A stretch of 36,280 bases of DNA, from positions 1 to 36,280 of the forward strand of contig CAZQWU010000011.1 in assembly GCA_964597305.1 (NCBI GenBank), written 5' to 3'. The DNA comes from UBA7398 sp964597305 (GTDB lineage Bacteria; Actinomycetota; Actinomycetes; Nanopelagicales; Nanopelagicaceae). This document shows, in pieces, positions 33,123 through 36,280 of this stretch. The notes under the pieces are model-generated. The model was not told the DNA's origin. It saw nothing but the letters and a program-made list of their open reading frames with translations, and made no database searches. How positions within the stretch are numbered: position 1 is the first letter of the stretch; every line of letters starts with the position of its first letter. A program made the translations under genes and the position numbers.

Positions 33123-34124
33123 TTAAAGAGATCGACCAACTAAATGGATCAGATCTACCAACCGATTTGAATATCCCCATTCGTTGTCATACCAACCTGC
33201 AACTTTTACAGTATTGCCAATTGCTTTGGTAATGCCAGCATCAAATATGCATGAGTGTGGATCGGTAACGATATCGGTAGATACGATTGGATCTTCGGTA
33301 TACATCAAATACCCTTTAAGTTCACCCTCTGCAGCTTTCTTGATTGCAGCATTCACTTCTGCCGCGCTTACCTCACGGGCAAGTTCTACCGTGAGGTCGG
33401 TAATGGAGCCGGTCGGCGTAGGAACTCGAAGTGCATACCCATCAAGTTTTCCTTTTAATTCTGGAAGTACCAACGCAATTGCTTTTGCCGCACCTGTTGA
33501 GGTTGGGATGATATTGGTTGCTGCCGCGCGAGCACGTCGAAGATCTTTATGTGGAAAATCAAGGATAACTTGATCATTTGTATAGGCATGAACTGTTGTC
33601 ATAAAACCGCGTTGAATACCAAAATTATCGTGGAGGACTTTTGCCATTGGCGCAAGACAGTTTGTTGTGCACGAGGCATTCGAAATTACATGGTGTTTAC
33701 TTCCGTCATACGATTTATCGTTGACGCCCATCACAATGGTGATGTCTTCGTCAGTTGCTGGCGCTGAGATGATGACCTTTTTCGCTCCCGCTGCTATGTG
33801 CTTCTTTGCATCGGCGGCTTTAGTAAAGTGACCAGTTGATTCAAGAACAATATCGGCGCCAACCGAGGCCCACGGCAGGGCTGCTGGATCTCGTTCGGCA
33901 AATACCTTGATAGTTTTTCCGCCGACAGTAATGGTGTTTTCAGTATGAGTAACGGGTACGCCAAGTCGTCCAAGAATCGAATCGTATTTAAGTAGATGTG
34001 CCAGCGTTGCGTTATCGGTTAAATCATTAATTCCGACAATCTCAAACTGGGCTTGTGAGGTAAGTGCTGCGCGAAAGAAATTTCTACCGATTCGACCAAA
34101 ACCGTTGATACCAACTTTTACCAT
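33123..34124 (-). CDS. gap: Glyceraldehyde-3-phosphate dehydrogenase
   Basis: 333 residues. NAD-binding NGFGRIGRNFFR (7-18) and D34 (GINDL), which favours NAD over NADP; catalytic C152 in SNASCTTNCLAP; C-terminal WYDNEWGYSNR. A -10-like TAGTCT at 34149-34154 would give a 24-nt leader with GCGGAG 7 nt before the ATG. First of gap-pgk-tpiA-secG-rbpA, 57 bp after whiA. Confidence 0.97.
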   Translation of the reverse strand: MVKVGINGFGRIGRNFFRAALTSQAQFEIVGINDLTDNATLAHLLKYDSILGRLGVPVTHTENTITVGGKTIKVFAERDPAALPWASVGADIVLESTGHFTKAADAKKHIAAGAKKVIISAPATDEDITIVMGVNDKSYDGSKHHVISNASCTTNCLAPMAKVLHDNFGIQRGFMTTVHAYTNDQVILDFPHKDLRRARAAATNIIPTSTGAAKAIALVLPELKGKLDGYALRVPTPTGSITDLTVELAREVSAAEVNAAIKKAAEGELKGYLMYTEDPIVSTDIVTDPHSCIFDAGITKAIGNTVKVAGWYDNEWGYSNRLVDLIHLVGRSL

Positions 34125-34148
34125 GATGTAACTCCGCTAATTGTTAAC

Positions 34149-34154
34149 AGACTA
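34149..34154 (-). promoter_or_regulatory. Candidate -10 for the gap operon
   Basis: TAGTCT on the minus strand, 24 nt before the gap ATG, with a Shine-Dalgarno (GCGGAG) in between. In contrast to several other genes here it would give a leadered message. No convincing -35. Confidence 0.3.
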
Positions 34155-34181
34155 AGCCACCGCCTTGTGGATGTTCTGATC

Positions 34182-35159
34182 CTACCCCAACATATCTGGC
34201 GTCAGACCTGCTTCAGTATCAGGAATTCCTAAATCGTGTGCGCGCTTATCAGCCATTGCGAGTAGCCTGCGAATTCGCCCTGCGATCGCATCTTTAGTCA
34301 TTGGTGGCGATGCTAACGAACCTAATTCTTCTAAACTTGCTTGGCCATGTTGAATTCTTAATTCACCCGCTTCTTTTAAATGTTGTGGAATATCAGACGC
34401 GAGAATTTCCATTGCACGTTGCACTCGAGCTGATGCGGCAACTGCCGCACGCGCAGAACGACGTAAGTTTGCATCATCAAAATTTGCCAACCGATTCGCG
34501 GTTGCGCGCACTTCACGTCTCATCCGTCGCTCTTCCCACGCCAAAACACTTTCATGGGCACCAAGTCGTGTAAGTAAGACACCGATAGCATCACCATCGC
34601 GGATAACAACGCGATCAACTCCGCGCACTTCTCGCGCTTTTGCCACAATACCCAAACGTCGTGCGGAGCCGACGAGTGCAAGCGCTGCTTCAGGTCCTGG
34701 ACACGTTATCTCTAGCGCAGAAGATCGTCCCGGTTCAGTTAATGATCCATGTGCAATAAATGCACCACGCCAAGCAGCTTCTGCATCACAGAGCGATGCA
34801 GAGACAACCTGTGGTGGCAATCCCCGCACAGGTCGACCATTGGAGTCTACGAGCCCCGTTTGTCGCGCTAGCGCATCGCCATCATTCAGAACGCGAACAA
34901 CATATTTACTTCCTTTACGCAACCCGCCAGAGGTGATTACCGCTAAATCACTTTCATGGCCATACACATCAGAGATGTCTTTCCGAAGTCGTCGCGCACT
35001 TTGAGCGGTATCCAACTCAACTTCAATCATGATTTTTCCTGATGTGATGTGCAATCCCCCTGCAAAACGAAGAATTGCAGAAACTTCTGCTTTACGACAA
35101 CAGGGTTTCGTTACCGACAGACGGCTCAACTCGTCCTTGACTGATGCTGTCATTGCCAT
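34182..35159 (-). CDS. whiA: WhiA, LAGLIDADG-like DNA-binding regulator
   Basis: 325 residues. The N-terminal domain is related to LAGLIDADG homing endonucleases (CCRKAEVSAILRFAGGLHI; ARRLRKDISDVYG; AWRGAFIAHGSLTEP) and the C-terminal helix-turn-helix contains LEELGSLASPPMTKDAIAGR. In Streptomyces WhiA controls sporulation division genes; in unicellular Actinobacteria it is retained with roles in division or metabolism. It follows yvcK by 16 nt. The start may be the ATG at 35159 or the one two codons later. Confidence 0.96.
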   Translation of the reverse strand: MAMTASVKDELSRLSVTKPCCRKAEVSAILRFAGGLHITSGKIMIEVELDTAQSARRLRKDISDVYGHESDLAVITSGGLRKGSKYVVRVLNDGDALARQTGLVDSNGRPVRGLPPQVVSASLCDAEAAWRGAFIAHGSLTEPGRSSALEITCPGPEAALALVGSARRLGIVAKAREVRGVDRVVIRDGDAIGVLLTRLGAHESVLAWEERRMRREVRATANRLANFDDANLRRSARAAVAASARVQRAMEILASDIPQHLKEAGELRIQHGQASLEELGSLASPPMTKDAIAGRIRRLLAMADKRAHDLGIPDTEAGLTPDMLG

Positions 35160-35175
35160 GGTGGTATCTAAACAC

Positions 35176-36120
35176 TTAGGAGGAAAAAATGTGGCTGATT
35201 ACCGAGGTTAATTTTTTTGAATCATGGTGAAGACTGCCCGGAGCAGCGAGATCGCCGATCACTAATTGCCCACCTAATCTAGTTACCACGTCAGCCAATT
35301 CATTTTTATCGTTGACAACAGAACGATCGGCGAGCGCTACATCACAGTGAAAAGACGGCGCATATTTATGGAGTATTTCAAGATGTTCAGCAGGAGAATT
35401 ACCGGCAAATTCTTCTCCATGTATCGCAGGCGATGCATCAAGATTGAGAAGGACGAGTTTTTTCGCCGGTGAAGCGACAATCGCTGCCAGTTGTTGGCTT
35501 ACTAAGAAATGTGGCAAAACGCTAGAGAACCATGAACCTGGCCCGATGGTGATCCAATCTGCTTCAGCAATCGCCTGAAGTCCCTCTGATGTGGGCGTAG
35601 GATTTTTCGGAATGAGTGAGAGCGACTCCAATTTACCTTTAGCAGTAGCTACTTCTATTTGGCCGCGAATAATCTTTCGCCCGATTGTTGTATTAAAAGT
35701 TCCTTCAATATCAAGAGGTTCGATCGCCATTGGTAGAACTTGTCCTACAACTTTCAGTAACTGCGCGACTCGATTAAGGCCACTGACTGGATCGCCGTCT
35801 TTATCCCAGAGCGCTGTAAGTAAAAGATTGCCCACCGCATGACCATCCATTGGACCATCTGATGTAAAACGATATTGCATAATTTCAGCCCAACTTCGTC
35901 CCCATTCATCGTCACCACAGAGCGCAGCAAGGGCCATGCGCAAATCTCCCGGTGGCAACATATGAAATTCTTCTCGTAATCGTCCGCTTGATCCTCCGTT
36001 ATCTGCCACCGTAACAATCGCAGTGATGTTATTGGTGATTCCTCGGAGCGCACGTAATGTTGCAGCCAGTCCGTGACCGCCACCGAGGGCAACAACTTTC
36101 TTAGATTTGAGCTCTGACAC
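35176..36120 (-). CDS. yvcK: YvcK/CofD-family gluconeogenesis or cell-shape factor
   Basis: 314 residues. N-terminal nucleotide-binding motif VVALGGGHGLAATLRALRG, then VTVADNGGSSGRLR and LPPGDLRMALAAL, typical of YvcK (CofD-like fold), which binds UDP-sugars and affects growth on gluconeogenic carbon and cell envelope synthesis in other bacteria. GTG start sharing one base with the rapZ stop (TAGTG). Member of the conserved rapZ-yvcK-whiA cluster. Confidence 0.95.
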   Translation of the reverse strand: MSELKSKKVVALGGGHGLAATLRALRGITNNITAIVTVADNGGSSGRLREEFHMLPPGDLRMALAALCGDDEWGRSWAEIMQYRFTSDGPMDGHAVGNLLLTALWDKDGDPVSGLNRVAQLLKVVGQVLPMAIEPLDIEGTFNTTIGRKIIRGQIEVATAKGKLESLSLIPKNPTPTSEGLQAIAEADWITIGPGSWFSSVLPHFLVSQQLAAIVASPAKKLVLLNLDASPAIHGEEFAGNSPAEHLEILHKYAPSFHCDVALADRSVVNDKNELADVVTRLGGQLVIGDLAAPGSLHHDSKKLTSVISHIFSS

Positions 36121-36280
36121 TAACGTTCACGCCCTAAATCTCGATGGGCAACTTGAACTGCAAGATTTTCATGTCCGGGAAGGGAAACCTCTGTTAATCG
36201 AGCGTGAAGTTCTTCAGCGATTGCAACACTGCGATGCTTGCCTCCCGTACACCCAACCGCGAGGGTAATAAATTTCTTAC
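36120..36280 (-). CDS. rapZ: RapZ-family nucleotide-binding protein (C-terminal end only)
   Basis: Only the last 53 codons are inside the window, starting KKFITLAVGCTGGKHRSVAI and ending HRDLGRER. The GCTGGKHRSV block is the hallmark of the RapZ C-terminal domain; the P-loop domain lies off the right edge. In E. coli RapZ is an RNase E adaptor controlling GlmS; in Actinobacteria its role is less clear. It is the first visible gene of rapZ-yvcK-whiA, and its stop overlaps the yvcK start by one base. Confidence 0.93.
   Translation of the reverse strand, partial: KKFITLAVGCTGGKHRSVAIAEELHARLTEVSLPGHENLAVQVAHRDLGRER

Noticed and set aside
35177..35216. Plus-strand ATG (35189) with a perfect TTAGGAGG upstream, opening a 13-codon ORF.
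   Set aside because: The GGAGG is the complement of TCCTCC in the last codons of yvcK on the minus strand; the ORF is tiny and nothing else supports it.
1..36280. CRISPR arrays, insertion sequences, prophage, toxin-antitoxin, defence genes or secondary metabolite genes.
   Set aside because: No repeat arrays, transposase motifs or unrecognised accessory genes were seen; all substantial coding frames belong to conserved housekeeping families except the uncharacterised DUF3099 protein and an exporter of unknown substrate.

Overview
This is a housekeeping stretch of a moderately low-GC actinobacterial chromosome. The Actinobacteria assignment rests on RbpA, WhiA, a DUF3099 protein, an InhA-type enoyl reductase paired with FabG, an actinobacterial SufR-SufBD-Rieske-SufCSU operon, the gap-pgk-tpiA-secG run, and a -GAGAACTCAACAG- rRNA leader motif. 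The low GC, the very short or overlapping gene junctions and missing members of otherwise conserved clusters suggest a streamlined lineage such as the freshwater acI/Nanopelagicales group; that placement is inference. I see no mobile element, CRISPR array, phage, toxin or defence system.

Layout. 1-365: no gene; a minus-strand rRNA promoter and leader fire off the left edge (16S probably lies just outside), preceded by the terminator of the arg-tyrS operon. 366-7857: argC-argJ-argB-argD-argR-argH-tyrS, minus strand, all junctions overlapping, controlled by two ARG boxes lying over the end of pheT. argF and argG, usually part of this cluster, are absent. 7905-13427: infC-rpmI-rplT-(TrmH family methyltransferase)-pheS-pheT, minus strand; infC starts at AUC behind a hairpin-rich leader, and a perfect 14-bp stem-loop sits in the first codons of the methyltransferase gene. 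13619-15105: fabG-fabI(inhA type). 15247-16371: DUF3099 and SURF1 genes on plus. 16357-24466: minus strand sufR-sufB-sufD-Rieske-sufC-sufS-sufU-sufT and an ABC exporter. 24512-30244: plus strand ctaA-tkt-tal-pgi, lacking the ctaB and zwf-opcA-pgl genes often found here. 30494-36280: minus strand rapZ(partial)-yvcK-whiA-gap-pgk-tpiA-secG-rbpA.

Together the genes cover arginine biosynthesis, translation (two aminoacyl-tRNA synthetases, IF3, L35, L20), fatty acid elongation, Fe-S cluster assembly, heme A/cytochrome oxidase maturation, the non-oxidative pentose phosphate pathway, lower glycolysis, protein export and RNA polymerase control.

Assembly caution. Three runs of exactly 100 N occur. Two (3889-3988, 30338-30437) are flanked by an exact 55-bp duplication, so they are unmerged contig overlaps; removing 155 bp restores an intact 389-residue argD. 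The third (17305-17404) is a real gap that hides roughly 85-95 codons of the ABC exporter. Several genes (argC, pheS, fabG, DUF3099, ABC exporter, ctaA) have a TANNNT hexamer ending 6 or 7 nt before the start codon, which suggests leaderless transcription.
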